Shown piece by piece: positions 48,547 through 59,455 of a stretch of 64,000 nt of DNA. Numbering within the stretch: position 1 is the first letter of the stretch; the number at the start of each line of letters is the position of its first letter. The position numbers and the translations under genes were made by a program. The notes beneath the pieces were generated by a model that was not told the DNA's origin, did no database searches, and saw only the letters and a program-made list of their open reading frames with translations. Origin of the DNA: Prosopocoilus inquinatus (taxonomy: Eukaryota > Arthropoda > Insecta > Coleoptera > Lucanidae); the NCBI GenBank assembly GCA_036172665.1, contig CM069872.1, positions 45,370,101 to 45,434,100 on the forward strand, read 5' to 3'.

Positions 48547-51183
48547 ATGGATGTAGCTGACGTCCAGGTCGCACAAATTCGAGTTAGAGACGAAGTTGGC
48601 GTACGTTGTCAGAAACTATTTCAAGATTTCCTTGAGGAGTAAGTAAAATGATTCATATTACACTCTGAGTACGATACAATCTGTTGCAGGTTCAAAGAAG
48701 ATGGAGAAATTAAATATTTAGAGCCAGCAAAGGAGTTGTTAAATCAGGAGCGCAGCACAATCGAAGTGAGTTTCGAAGATGTCGAAAAATATAATCAGAA
48801 TTTGGCTACAACTATTATCGAAGAGTTTTATAGAATCTATCCTTTCTTATGCCAAGCTGTGTGTAACTTTGTCAAGGATAGAAGTGATTTGAAGAAAGAC
48901 AAGGACTGCTATGTTAGTTTTGTCGATGTTCCGACTCGACATAAAGTTAGAGAATTAAAAACTGAAAAAATTGGCACGTTGATTCGCATATCTGGACAGG
49001 TGATTCGTACTCACCCTGTGCATCCAGAATTAATATTGGGAACGTTCGTGTGCTTAGATTGCCAAACTGTTATTAAAAATGTGGAGCAACAATTTAAGGT
49101 TTGTAAAAAATTATTTTAATTATTTTAATTTTCATATGTCGTATTCGTGTTGTTTGTAAATAATTCATTGCAAACTTTTGCAGTTTACCAATCCTACGAT
49201 CTGCCGGAATCCAGTCTGTAGTAATCGTCGCAGGTTTTTGCTTGACGTCGATAAATCTCTTTTCATCGATTTCCAAAAAGTACGAATTCAAGAAACCCAG
49301 GCAGAGCTGCCGAGAGGATGCATTCCAAGGAGCCTGGAAGTAATACTCAGAGCAGAAAATGTAGAAACTGTACAAGCCGGTGATAGATATGATTTTACGG
49401 GTACATTAATAGTTGTACCAGACGTTGGTGCTTTGGCTCTGCCTGGTGTTAAAGCACAAATAAGTTCAAGACATAAAGCAGGTGATGAGGCAGAGGGTAT
49501 AAGAGGTTTAAAAGCCTTAGGTGTCCGTGACATGAATTATAGAATGTCTTTCCTGGCTTGCAGTGTGCAACCAACTAATCCAAGATTTGGTGGGATTGAA
49601 ATGCCTTTGGATGAGATAACTCCGGAAATGATGAAACGACAAATGACGGATGGGGAATGGAAACACATGTATGAAATGAGTCATGACCGCAATTTGTATC
49701 AGAACTTGATAAACAGCTTGTTTCCAAGCATTCACGGTAATGAAGAAGTTAAACGGGGAATTTTACTGATGTTGTTCGGTGGTGTTTCAAAAACGACTGT
49801 AGAAGGAACGACGTTGCGTGGAGATATAAATTGTTGTATTGTCGGTGATCCAAGTACGGCTAAATCTCAATTTTTAAAGCAGGTATCAGAATTTTCACCT
49901 CGTGCTGTGTATACTTCGGGTAAAGCATCCTCTGCAGCTGGTTTAACTGCAGCGGTTGTTAAGGACGAAGAATCGTCTGATTTTGTCATAGAAGCAGGAG
50001 CTTTAATGTTGGCTGACAATGGGGTGTGCTGCATAGATGAGTTTGATAAAATGGATCCTCGAGATCAAGTTGCGATTCATGAAGCGATGGAACAGCAAAC
50101 TATTTCACTAGCGAAAGCAGGGGTTAGGGCCACTTTGAACGCACGCACATCAATACTTGCAGCAGCAAATCCTATCGGAGGGCGATATGATAGGGCAAAG
50201 TCCTTGCAACAAAACATAGCACTCTCAGCCCCAATCATGTCACGTTTCGACCTGTTTTTCATTTTGGTTGATGAGTGCAATGAGGTGGTTGATTATGCAA
50301 TAGCAAGAAAAATTGTGGACTTGCACAGTAACATAGAAGAGAACATTGAGCAAATATATTCTAAAGAAGAAGTTTTACAGTACATAACATTTGCTAGGAA
50401 ATTCAAACCACTCATCAATGAAGCCGCAGCTGAATTATTAGTGCGCCATTACAATCACTTAAGATTGCGTGATAGCACAACCACAGGAAAATCTACATGG
50501 AGGATTACTGTGAGGCAGCTTGAAAGTATGATTCGTTTAGCTGAAGCCATGGCTAAGATGGAAATATCAGATGAAGTACAACCAAAGCATGTTAAAGAAG
50601 CATTTCGTCTATTAAATAAATCTATTATTCGAGTGGAGCAACCAGACATTCATTTAGATGATGAAGGTGAACCTATGGTTGAAGATGATGTTCCGGAAGA
50701 AACTGTCGCTGAAAACCCTGCACCACCCAAGAAAAAGCTGGTGCTAAGTTTTGAAGAATATAAAGCTTTAAGTAACATGATTGTCGTGCATATGAGGCGT
50801 GAAGAAGCTAAAATGGAAGAAGGTATTTGTTTATTCCTTAATTATACAGCTTTACAATTTTTTTTAAAATTGTTTACAGAAAATCGTGAAGGAGGTATGC
50901 GTAGGAGTGATGTAATTGCATTCCATTTAAATCTCATTGCTGATCAAATTGAATCTGAAGATGAATTGTTGGAGAAGAAAGAGCTGATTGAAAAAGTCAT
51001 TGATCGCTTGATTTATCATGTAATTGCTTAACCAGTGTCATTATTATTATTTTATTAATGTGGTTTTCATAGGATCAAGTTATCATTCCACTTACAAAGG
51101 CTGGCCTGAAAGGACCTAATCAACAAGAGGAAGAAGAAGATCCGCTCTTAGTCGTGCATCCTAATTATATTATTGATCAGTAA
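48547..51183 (+). CDS. Mcm6: DNA replication licensing helicase subunit MCM6
   Basis: Exons 48547-48638, 48690-49098, 49184-50822, 50880-51019 and 51073-51183 join in phase to 796 residues (human MCM6 821). It is a subunit of the MCM2-7 ring, which unwinds DNA at replication forks as part of CMG. Visible features: N-terminal helical domain ([18 protein letters not shown]); OB domain with [17 protein letters not shown]4 zinc finger Cys152, Cys155, Cys174, Cys179; Walker A GDPSTAKS starting at residue 388; Walker [11 protein letters not shown] (Asp452-Glu453); sensor-1 region ILAAANP; arginine finger SRF at 520-522; and a C-terminal winged helix that ends [11 protein letters not shown]. All catalytic residues are present. 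The 57 bp intron at 50823-50879 is a multiple of three without a stop, so retention would insert 19 hydrophobic residues. Polyadenylation signal at 51226-51231. Confidence 0.99.
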
Positions 51184-51225
51184 AGTTATTATTATTATTT
51201 ATTGTAAGAGTTTTATATACTTAAA

Positions 51226-51231
51226 AATAAA
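51226..51231 (+). terminator. Polyadenylation signal, MCM6
   Basis: AATAAA lies 43 bp after the stop codon. Confidence 0.65.
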
Positions 51232-51351
51232 ATGAAGTGAAATATCCTCTTTATTTTTTTTTATGTAAAATATTAGCGGTTTTGATTGAAACAATTTTTT
51301 TTTGTAATTCATTTATTTAGATTTGCAGCAATTTGAAAGTTGAAAGCAAAA

Positions 51352-51548
51352 AAGTAGACAAAAAATAGTTTCCTGTAATTATTCCTTCTTAAAATGGTAT
51401 TGATTAAAGAGAAATTCACAGATTTTATCAAAGTTTTAAAATTATTAAATTTGAAAGCTTTTAAAGTTTTTAAATGTTATCTGTGAAGTTATCTATAATC
51501 AATACCATTTTGAGAGAGAATAATTACAGGAAACTGTTTTTCGTCTTT
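51352..51548. repeat. Foldback element with ~85 bp imperfect arms
   Basis: The left arm blocks TAGTTTCCTGTAATTATTC, AAAATGGTATTGATTA, TTCACAGAT and AAGTTTTAAA recur inverted on the right as GAATAATTACAGGAAACTG, TAATCAATACCATTTT, ATCTGTGAA and TTTAAAGTTTT. The element lies about 120 bp past the MCM6 polyadenylation signal. It has no coding capacity, and its transcript would fold into a long hairpin. Confidence 0.7.
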
Positions 51549-51749
51549 GTTTCAAAGTAGATTCATTGCTAGGCGTTATGCGTTGGCGTTAAAATTCTAC
51601 GCGATTATATTGGCCCTATTTAAAAGTATATAATTTGTTTAATTAAACGAACGCGGCGATGATTTAAAATATACAGAGCACATGAATTCAAAAGAACTAT
51701 TCAAATAAAATTTAACTTCCGTCAATTCCGGTTATACCGCCATCAGCTC

Positions 51750-53564
51750 GTTACGTTTTGAATTGCAATACATTTTCCTATATTATTGTCCATTCAATAT
51801 GAAAACATTCAAACGTATTAACAAATGTAACATAACACTAATTTATTTTAATGCAACAATACATTTTGATGTAACATAACACTAATTTATTTTAATGCAG
51901 ACTATAAACTAACTTATTTCAACATAAGCCGAGCGATCAGTTAAACGCTAATTCGAACTGTTCTTGTTTCCCCCGGCCGATCGCTTAAATATCCGGGCTG
52001 GCTAAGATTCCAAACGACGACAGGTATTCTATAGAATTTTCTTCGTCTAACAAAGTCCGTTTCGTGAAGCAGAAAGTTGTTCTCGCAGCGTCGAGAGTTG
52101 AGGCGTCAGGCTTTGACTAATTCGTAAGACTAATTCGTCACGCATTAGATCGTCACACTGCCCCCTTCTTAAAACGTTTCGTCTCGGAACGTTCCTCGTG
52201 ATAGCCTTGAAGGAGGATGTCGAAAACGACATGCTGCCCTCTTCTGCAACTTCCGGTTTGGAAGAAATAGCACTCCACGGTTTTCTTATTGCCGATAGCT
52301 GCCTGTGGGTGGTGACTAGGACTTCAATTCCCGTTCCATTGAAGATGACTTCTATCATGCTTCGGATTACACTTCAGTTCAGCCCGTCTAGTCCGCAGCC
52401 CAATTTGAAAATGGCTGATTTCGTCTCTCTGCTGAACTGCCTTTTTAGGCTACTACACAGAGCTCTTCACATACTCCGATAGTCAGGTTTACTTTTTAGT
52501 GACTAGTCACCGATTTCTTCACTTCTTGATAAATTTATCTGCCAGTTAATATCCTCGGAAACTATTATCGATACAATGGTTTCCAAGGATAATACCTGGC
52601 AGATAAATTTATCAGGAGATCGTTCCTTGACGTTAGCGAGTTCCTCCTCTTGGAAGTCCGTAGCAGCTTGCACCATGAACATTATTTTCTAGTATTTCTG
52701 CTGGGGATGGTCCTCGAATATTCGCAGCCCTGCCATGATCTCTTTGGAATTCTTAATTTTGTTATCTTGCTGGAGTAGTATTTCCTCCACATTTTCTTGC
52801 AGGATTCTTGTCTATTCTGATATTTTTCCTAGTAGTTTATCTTTTAGCCTTTTTAAGCAATGTAGTTTGCGGTTCGTCTTTGAAATTTCCAGATTGTTTT
52901 TGAAGCTTCTGATCTAAATCTTCAGATTTTTCTCCAAACTTCTCGTCTAAATTTCTAGATTGTTCCGTTAATTTATTTTGTAATTCGCTGAAACTTCCAA
53001 ATTATTTTATTAATTTATTTTGTAATTCGTTGATATTTCCAGATTATTTTCGAAATTTGTCATCCAAAATTCTATTTAGACCGACGGGATTGCACAAAAG
53101 CTCAAATTTCGAATGCCTCTGGAACTTCATCAGCTTCTCGTAGACGCTGTTAAAGTGCAGCTTTCAAACCGAAGGCTTCCAGCTTATTCTTCTAATTTGG
53201 TTTTTAATTCGGTCACTTTTAAGTCATTCAACATCACTCTCTTTTTAGCCATTGTTTTTTCTCGACACTATACTCTATTAATCTGTTTAAAGTTAATTTG
53301 GTTGAATTGTTTATTTATTTCCAATAAAACCCACACTGAAACCACTGTTACGAATTTAGCGGTTATTCTGTTTATTTTAAAATAATTACAACTCTTATAA
53401 CTAACAAGCTAATTTGTTTAGAACGTTACACTAATTTATTTAATATGACAGAATAATTTATTTAAACATAGCTCAAGCGAACTGACGTAGTTTCGAGACG
53501 GCGCGGCGCCAGACTCTATCCAATTCTAATCTAAGTCTAATTCGTCACGCATTAGATCGTCACA
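51750..53564 (-). mobile_element. Decayed Ty3/gypsy-like LTR retrotransposon
   Basis: On the minus strand the upstream LTR (53564-53346) and downstream LTR (52157-about 51750) both start TGTGACGATCTAATGCGTGA. The downstream LTR is directly preceded by a purine tract, AAGAAGGGGGCAG. The upstream LTR is 219 bp and lacks the TATA-like core. The downstream one is about 408 bp and contains a 36 bp tandem duplication (about 51826-51899). The interior begins with a gag-like start near 53245 (MAKKRVMLNDLKVTELKTKL), resembling SAP-type N-termini of some insect gypsy gag proteins, then breaks into stops and frameshifts. No protease, reverse transcriptase or integrase remains. Total length 1.8 kb against 5 kb or more for intact elements. 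Target duplication is not resolved. Confidence 0.75.
52529..52612. repeat. Near-perfect palindrome inside the LTR element
   Basis: GATAAATTTATCTGCCAG at the left is mirrored at the right as CTGGCAGATAAATTTATC, and the inner blocks ATCCTCGGAAACTATT and AATGGTTTCCAAGGAT also pair around ATCGATAC. It is probably an inverted duplication of part of the decayed internal region. Confidence 0.7.
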
Positions 53565-53754
53565 ATATAGTTCCCTAACATCTCAATTCTGTCCATCTTC
53601 AAGAGCCGTTTCAGGATATTTGGGTGTGTTTTATTGTTTGCCGCCATTTCTTATCTGGGTTTCCATTGTACTGTTTTTGATGCCTGATTTTCAAAGTTAT
53701 AGGATATTGATTAAAGTTACTACAAATCACCAACAATTTTTGAAACGAAGTTGT

Positions 53755-53835
53755 AATTAAAAAGTTTTTTTTTTAATCTTTAACCGGACAGAATTATAAT
53801 TGGAAAAGCACTCAACGTTTCACGATTGATTCATT
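53755..53835 (-). repeat. Dispersed repeat family, copy 2
   Basis: On the minus strand: GTGAAACGTTGAGTGCTTTTCC, then ATTCTGTCCGG and TTAAAGATTAAA, close to copy 1 at 47471-47600. The rest of 53565-55380 is AT-rich with no gene recognised. Confidence 0.5.
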
Positions 53836-55267
53836 GCTTTGCCAGGAGTGAAAAAGTAAATAAACAAGTTGTCAAGAGAAATAAGTCGTCAAGAGAAACA
53901 AAAAGGTAACATGATTTTAAACTAAAATACGAGTTGTCCGGAGAAACACGAACTAAATTAGAATAATTTTTTTTTTTAATTTTTGCTAAAACTGTCTGAG
54001 TTCTTTCATGTGTCATCGACATACGTTATAATACCTTTATAATGCTGGCTTTAAAAAAAAAACTACGATGTTGCTGGCAAAACTGTGAGTATAGTTGAGT
54101 GTAGAACTAGAACATAATCGATCGATAGTAGAAAAATAATATTTTACTCAATTATTTCGATATTTTCTTAATAAATTTATTTTAAAAAGTCTCCGTCAAA
54201 TTCGAACCATCCTCTTATAAATGAAGGTAAGAAAACCAGACCAGTATTATTTGAATAATATGTAATAAATGATGATCTGAGAAGATTTCTTTAAATAATC
54301 TTGATTGTACATCAGAAAATTGATTATTGTTAAAATTGGCAAAGAAATTTCACATTGGAAACTATTTTGTAATAATTAAGTTTGTCTTGCTGAAATGCGT
54401 AACCTCAGATTTACAACCCAGTTTCATTGATTAGAATAGATATTAAGTAGTTATGGACACGGTACTATCAAATAAAAACTATTGAGGTATTCGATAGTTG
54501 TAGATTTTCCGAATTATTCGGATAGTTGAACAGCATTCGAACGAAACCCAATCCAAACTGCTTGCAATGATCAAACAAAATATAGGCGAGGCGCGCTACA
54601 TTCCGTAGCGCGTCCTTAGTTAATGAAGACGTCAGACGCATGCTTTCATTCAAGATTAATATAAACATTTTGAATGTCGCGCGATACTCAAAAATCTTAA
54701 GGAAAAATAAACACAATTTGTTTGCTGTGTAACCATAGCAACTAACATAAAGGTCTCAATATTTCGTGTATTTTTAAAAATCGTAAAAAAAATTAATACT
54801 AAAAAAAATATTAACGACAGATTATCGACAACCCTATATCATCGAAAAGAGAAATAACGCATCTAATAGTGATAAAAGTTATATTGCATTCCATTAAAAA
54901 AAATAGTTATCGTAGTTTGAATATTTTCAAGTTTATTAATTTTTTTTAAGAACTTATGTTGCTAGAATTTTTTCTTTACAGTGTAACTGAAAAAGCGTCT
55001 CAAGACAAAATTTCTGCAAAAAACCCATAATTTCGTAACGTCATTTGTTCGGAAGATATTTGCATTTGTTGGAGGTACTGCAAGAGCGATAATTCTTTTA
55101 AAAAGTTGAATAACGCGCAAACGGTTTAAATAAGACCCTATGTATGGCACACAAGGTCACATTAAAATTCAATCCAGAACGCGAAAATGTAAAAATATTT
55201 AGGGTGTTCCATTTAAAATAACGAAGTGACCTAACGCCCAGGCTAAACGGAACACTCTGTACATGTC

Positions 55268-55321
55268 AAACTAATTTTAAAATATGCTCCACATAAACTA
55301 ATTTTAAAATATGCTCCACAT
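55268..55321. repeat. 27 bp perfect tandem duplication
   Basis: ACTAATTTTAAAATATGCTC followed by CACAT occurs twice in direct succession, in AT-rich DNA just left of the large foldback element. Confidence 0.7.
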
Positions 55322-55387
55322 AATTTTTTCCTAAAATTAATAACTAGAGAGGTATGAGAGAATCCGCCTTAAGTGGGACAGCCTGTA

Positions 55388-57080
55388 TACAGGATATTCA
55401 TGAGAAGCCGCTACAATAGCTATCTTTCTTATTTTGTATTTTTACGAAGTAATTTAAATTAGGAAAGTTTTAGGCCTTTCCTTTTCGATTTTATGGTACT
55501 TTCATAAAAACAAATGACAATCAGGTTTTCGAGATTTTCAATTGTTTTTACCTTTTTTTTAAATGGAATGTTAGGTTTTTTTTTATCATCGCATCGTGTT
55601 CAGGATGTCAAATTAATTATGTCTCTAAAATGTCATCTCCCAAAGCCTACTATTTTATAAATGATTTAGTAACAAAATCTCGGTGTTCACGGGAAATGGC
55701 TACGATGGCTAACTTTTTCATTTAAAATTTTATGAACTAGCTTAAATTAGAAAAGTTTCAGGACCTTCCCTGCTCGATTTTGTAGTGCCCTCGGAGAAAC
55801 AAATGACTATCAGATATTCGAGAATTTCAATTGTTTTCAACTTTTTTTAAATGGAATATTATAACGAGTGTTCAATAAAAAAAACGGTCAAGTGAGCTGT
55901 AGCAGACTTTTGTTGTTGAGAACGCATGTCGTGATTAACATCACTTGAATTTCAACTTTGACAAGTTGACGATTAACCTAACCAACAAAACTCGAAAGCC
56001 GTTCCTGCAAATTTCTTTCTAATATTTATACTTAATATAAACATTCGGTAATAAACGTTTAATTTGAAATGTCTTCTTTGAGTTGAAGTGAGGTTAGAAA
56101 CGCAGGTGACGTTTCACGCTAATCGCGTGAAGAACCCTACGCTAGACGTTCAGAATAAATTCATGGCTATCTAGACCGTTTTTTTAATTGAACACTCGTT
56201 ATTATTTATCAGCCTATCGTGTTTAGGATGTCAAATTAAGTACTTCTCTAAAATATTTCCCTCCTAAGTCTACTATTTTATAAATTATTTAGTAGATAAT
56301 GATATTAAGCATTTTAACTGGTCGTGCTTTCAATATTTGGCACAAGGGTTTTGAGTTTGAACTAAATTTAAACAAATTTTGAACAATAACAGTTCACAAA
56401 GGTTTGACAGTTTGAACACACCTCCTTTATTCTCTTGTTTCAACGCGCACCATATTGTATTCGTGAATTAAAAGACTATCGTAATGATACGCTTCTTCTC
56501 GCGAATATCAAGACTGCATTATTTATGAAGTATTCTGTTTTGGGAGATAATATTTTACAGACATACTTAATTTGACATCCTGAACGCGATTCTATGATAA
56601 AAAATACAATGTTCCATTTAAAGAAGTTGAAAATAATTGAAAATCTCTAAACCCTGATAGTCATTTGTTCTTACGAAGGTACCATAAAATCGAGCAGGGA
56701 AGGTTCTGAAACTTTTCTAATTTAAGCTACTTCGTGAAACTTCAAATAAAAGAGATAGCTACCGTAGCCATTTCCCGTGAACACCAAGATTTTGTTACTA
56801 AATCATTTCTAAAATAGTAGGCTTTGGGAGATGGTATTTTAGAGACGTAATTAATTTGACATCCTGAACGCGATGCGATGATAAAAAAACCTAACATTCC
56901 ATCTAAAAAAAGGTAAAAACAATTGAAAATCGCGAAAACCTGATTGTCATTTGTTTTTATGAAAGTACCATAAAAACGAGGAGGAAAGGTACTAAAACTT
57001 TTATAATTTAAGTTACTTCGTAAATATACAAATAAAAAAGTTAGCTATTGTAGCGGCTTCCCATGAACACCCGTCCTGTA
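55388..57080. mobile_element. 1.7 kb foldback element with long dimeric arms
   Basis: The left end TACAGGATATTCATGAGAAG and the right end, read inward as TACAGGACGGGTGTTCATGG, begin two arms of about 600-700 bp that are inverted copies of each other, roughly 85-90% alike by eye. Each arm itself contains two related units of about 340 bp, recognisable by (T/C)GGGAA then GGCTAC or CCGCTAC, CAATTGTTTT, and AGGATGTCAAATTAA. The centre (about 56300-56510) is unique. No transposase frame is present. The left arm is interrupted by the element at 55861-56202. The ends resemble TACAGGRTG mariner-type termini. Confidence 0.75.
55861..56202. mobile_element. 342 bp nested element with 29 bp terminal inverted repeats
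   Basis: The left terminus ATAACGAGTGTTCAATAAAA continues to 55889, and the right terminus (56174-56202) is its inverted copy at 28 of 29 positions. It is flanked by TATT on both sides; shifting the boundary by one base gives TTA on both sides, the PIF/Harbinger-type duplication. It interrupts the left arm of the foldback element, and related arm copies show the uninterrupted sequence. No coding capacity. Confidence 0.8.
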
Positions 57081-58441
57081 TGAACATTGTTACAATGTTG
57101 CCTTATTCATAGAAATAGTAACTCTAAAGATTCTGTTAACGTTGCCGAGCAATGTCAAAACGTTAGTTGGTAGTATCTATTATCTTCTATACATGCGACC
57201 GGTACAGTTTACCAATAAGCACATGTGTAATATATTTTTTTTTTAATATTACCTAAAGTAAATATTCTGTATGAATATGATTCGTTATTTAGTTTGCTGA
57301 GATGTAGGTATCTATCCAAAGAAATCGCTGTTGATTCAACATCGATGTTTTATCGTCGATGTTCGATGTTTTTGCCATCGATGTTTACGATTTATGATCA
57401 TCGACAGGACATCGATGTTCAAAGAAAACATCGAACATCGAACCACTTCTAGTTTAGAATTTAGATTCATTAGTTATCATTTTGCAATCAAGAATTGCTA
57501 GTGCCCTATATTAATAAATATCATATACTACAACTGTATTACAGAAACCTAATTTGATTTTAGACCAACAAGCAGTAAAATTTCCCCGGAGACCCGTTTT
57601 ATTATTGGTTATATTTGTTCAATGCATTAAATGGCGATTCACTCATCACTGTGCTGTGATTTAAAACAGGTACATTTTTTTATTAATATTTTTAAAACAG
57701 CATCAGTTTGGAATCGTAATCGAACGAGATGATAATACGCATTTTTTCCTGCACATTTGTGCGCGGTAAACTACAGGCATCCAATTTTTATTGATAACAC
57801 GTTTATGTATTTTTTTTACCACAATTGAAAAACATATTAATAAATTAATACGGGGATCAACATAATAACAGCGAAAAACTCAATGCAATGGTGTAAGTGC
57901 AAGATAGTAATAAAAGAATTTTTTTTATGATGGAGATGACCTCGAAACAAGCACCATTATATTTTTACTTTTAGTTCAGTTTATATATATACACATATAG
58001 TTTTTCTTAATAAAAAAAATAATAATAATAATACTTTATTCGTGTGATTTCATTTTTACATGGTTATATACGTCATATGAATATGAAAATATTATACAAC
58101 GTGTAATATGTTATTGTAAGACAGCAGATCATGCAAATATGACATTCTTAATTTAAACATAATGTTATTATGAAAGCAAATATTTTATGTCAAGATGTAG
58201 GAAATCCCAACTATCGTGATTAAACAAGGAAAAACTGCCATATTTTGCAAACCTTAATGAATAATTTTCACTTTATTTTCGACTATCAAAAACACTATTT
58301 ACCATGTTCTAAGTTTTTAGGGTTTTTAGAGCAATCAGAATCTTTTAAAAACAATAAGAATAAAAAAGTTTTTCTATTGTGAACCGAGTCCGAGATAGTG
58401 TGTATTTACAACTTAACTATTATTTCAGTAGAAAAGAAAAA

Positions 58442-58723
58442 ATGCCACCAAAAAGTTCGATGTGGCAGTATTTTCAAAAATGTGAAAGGAGTGCGGGATT
58501 TGTTATCTGTAAACTTTGTTCAAAGAAATTGAAAACAAGCGGAAATACAACAAATTTAAGATGTCATATTAACAGCAGACATCCTAATGTAATAAAACTT
58601 ACGGAACCGGAGCAGCCAACCATGAAAGAAAAGACTAAAACAATTATATCGTCTAATACTCACTCACAGCTCGAAACGAATAGTCCAAATACTAGATTTA
58701 TTGGAGGAGTCTTCATATGTTGA
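58442..58723 (+). pseudogene. hAT transposase N-terminal fragment with BED zinc finger
   Basis: From ATG 58442 this 93-residue frame has the BED-finger signature: MWQYFQK, VICKLCSKKLK, SGNTTNLRCHI, then NSRHPN, giving the C-x2-C / H-x4-H metal site. BED fingers bind DNA in hAT transposases. A stop at 58721 cuts the frame long before the catalytic RNase-H-like core, which is absent here. It could instead be a domesticated BED protein, but the hAT C-terminal remnant just downstream argues for a broken transposon. Confidence 0.75.
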
Positions 58724-58779
58724 AAAAATCAACCGATTAAGCAAGTTTAAATTAGGTCTGCATCAGATAAATTTATATT

Positions 58780-59094
58780 TCCTGATATTATTCTGAAAAT
58801 AATCTGAATCGTTTTGCAGAAGAGACTTTTAATTTGTGGGCAAATCACCAACAGCTTATAGGTAGCAGCTTACAAGTACAGGAAACCGATCTTTGCGAAA
58901 TTTCTTTGTATTTAAAACAACCTGTTATTCCTCTCAAGGATAATCCTTTGGAATTTTGGAAAAAAACAAGGAAATGTATCCTAAATTATCGAAAATTGCC
59001 GATAAATATTAAACTGTTGTGGCAATCTCAGTGCCCGCTGAGCGCTTGTTTTCTAAAGCAGGGCAAACGCTTACACAACAAAGAATTGCCTTAA
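58780..59094 (+). pseudogene. hAT transposase C-terminal dimerisation-domain remnant
   Basis: The frame contains ISLYLKQPVIPLKDNPLEFW, then KLPINIKLL, then PLSACFLKQGKRL. This is recognisable as a decayed form of the hAT C-terminal block (L-S-x-Y-L-x-x-P-x-I-P-x-x-x-P-L-x-x-W, followed by the P-S-S-E-R-x-F-S-x-A-G box). The box has lost its S-S-E-R residues (PLSACFLKQG). Together with the BED fragment it shows that the middle of the transposase, about 400 codons, has been deleted. Confidence 0.7.
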
Positions 59095-59455
59095 ATTAAT
59101 AAAAAAATTTGGGAAATAAGCTATATTTATTTATAATACTATTAAATTGACTGTAAAAATAATAACTTAGATAACTTGACAGTATTTTTATTTATTTTAC
59201 ATTAAAAATTGAACTTAAATCTTTATTTGATTTATTTAATTTAATATATACTATTTGTTAGTAAGGTTTGTGTTACGTGTAAAAATTAATAAAATATGAC
59301 GTCGTTTCCACATATATTTATTTGTTATTTCAACATCGATGATAGCAAACATCGATATTTGGCGGTCGATGTTTTTTAGACATCGATGTGAACTTTCGAT
59401 GTTAACATCGATGTATAACATCGATGTTTGTCGATCGATGTCCCATCCCTAGCCC

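Larger units (their letters stand above)
57330..59455 (+). mobile_element. Gutted hAT-type DNA transposon
   Basis: Transposase pieces at 58442-58723 and 58780-59094 are bracketed by two clusters of ATCGATG motifs (about 57338-57440 and 59333-59446). The right cluster ends CATCGATGTCCCATCCCTAG, which read inward is CTAGGGATGGG, a hAT-style terminus. The matching left terminus was not found, so the left limit is approximate. Clustered short motifs near both ends are typical subterminal transposase-binding repeats of hAT elements (family knowledge). Confidence 0.65.

Noticed and set aside
49288..50649. Minus-strand frames opposite MCM6
   Set aside because: They are antisense shadows of strongly conserved MCM6 coding sequence.
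54592..54612. Perfect 8 bp inverted repeat CGCGCTAC..GTAGCGCG
   Set aside because: Too short for a confident call; no sign of a terminator, tRNA or recognised binding site.
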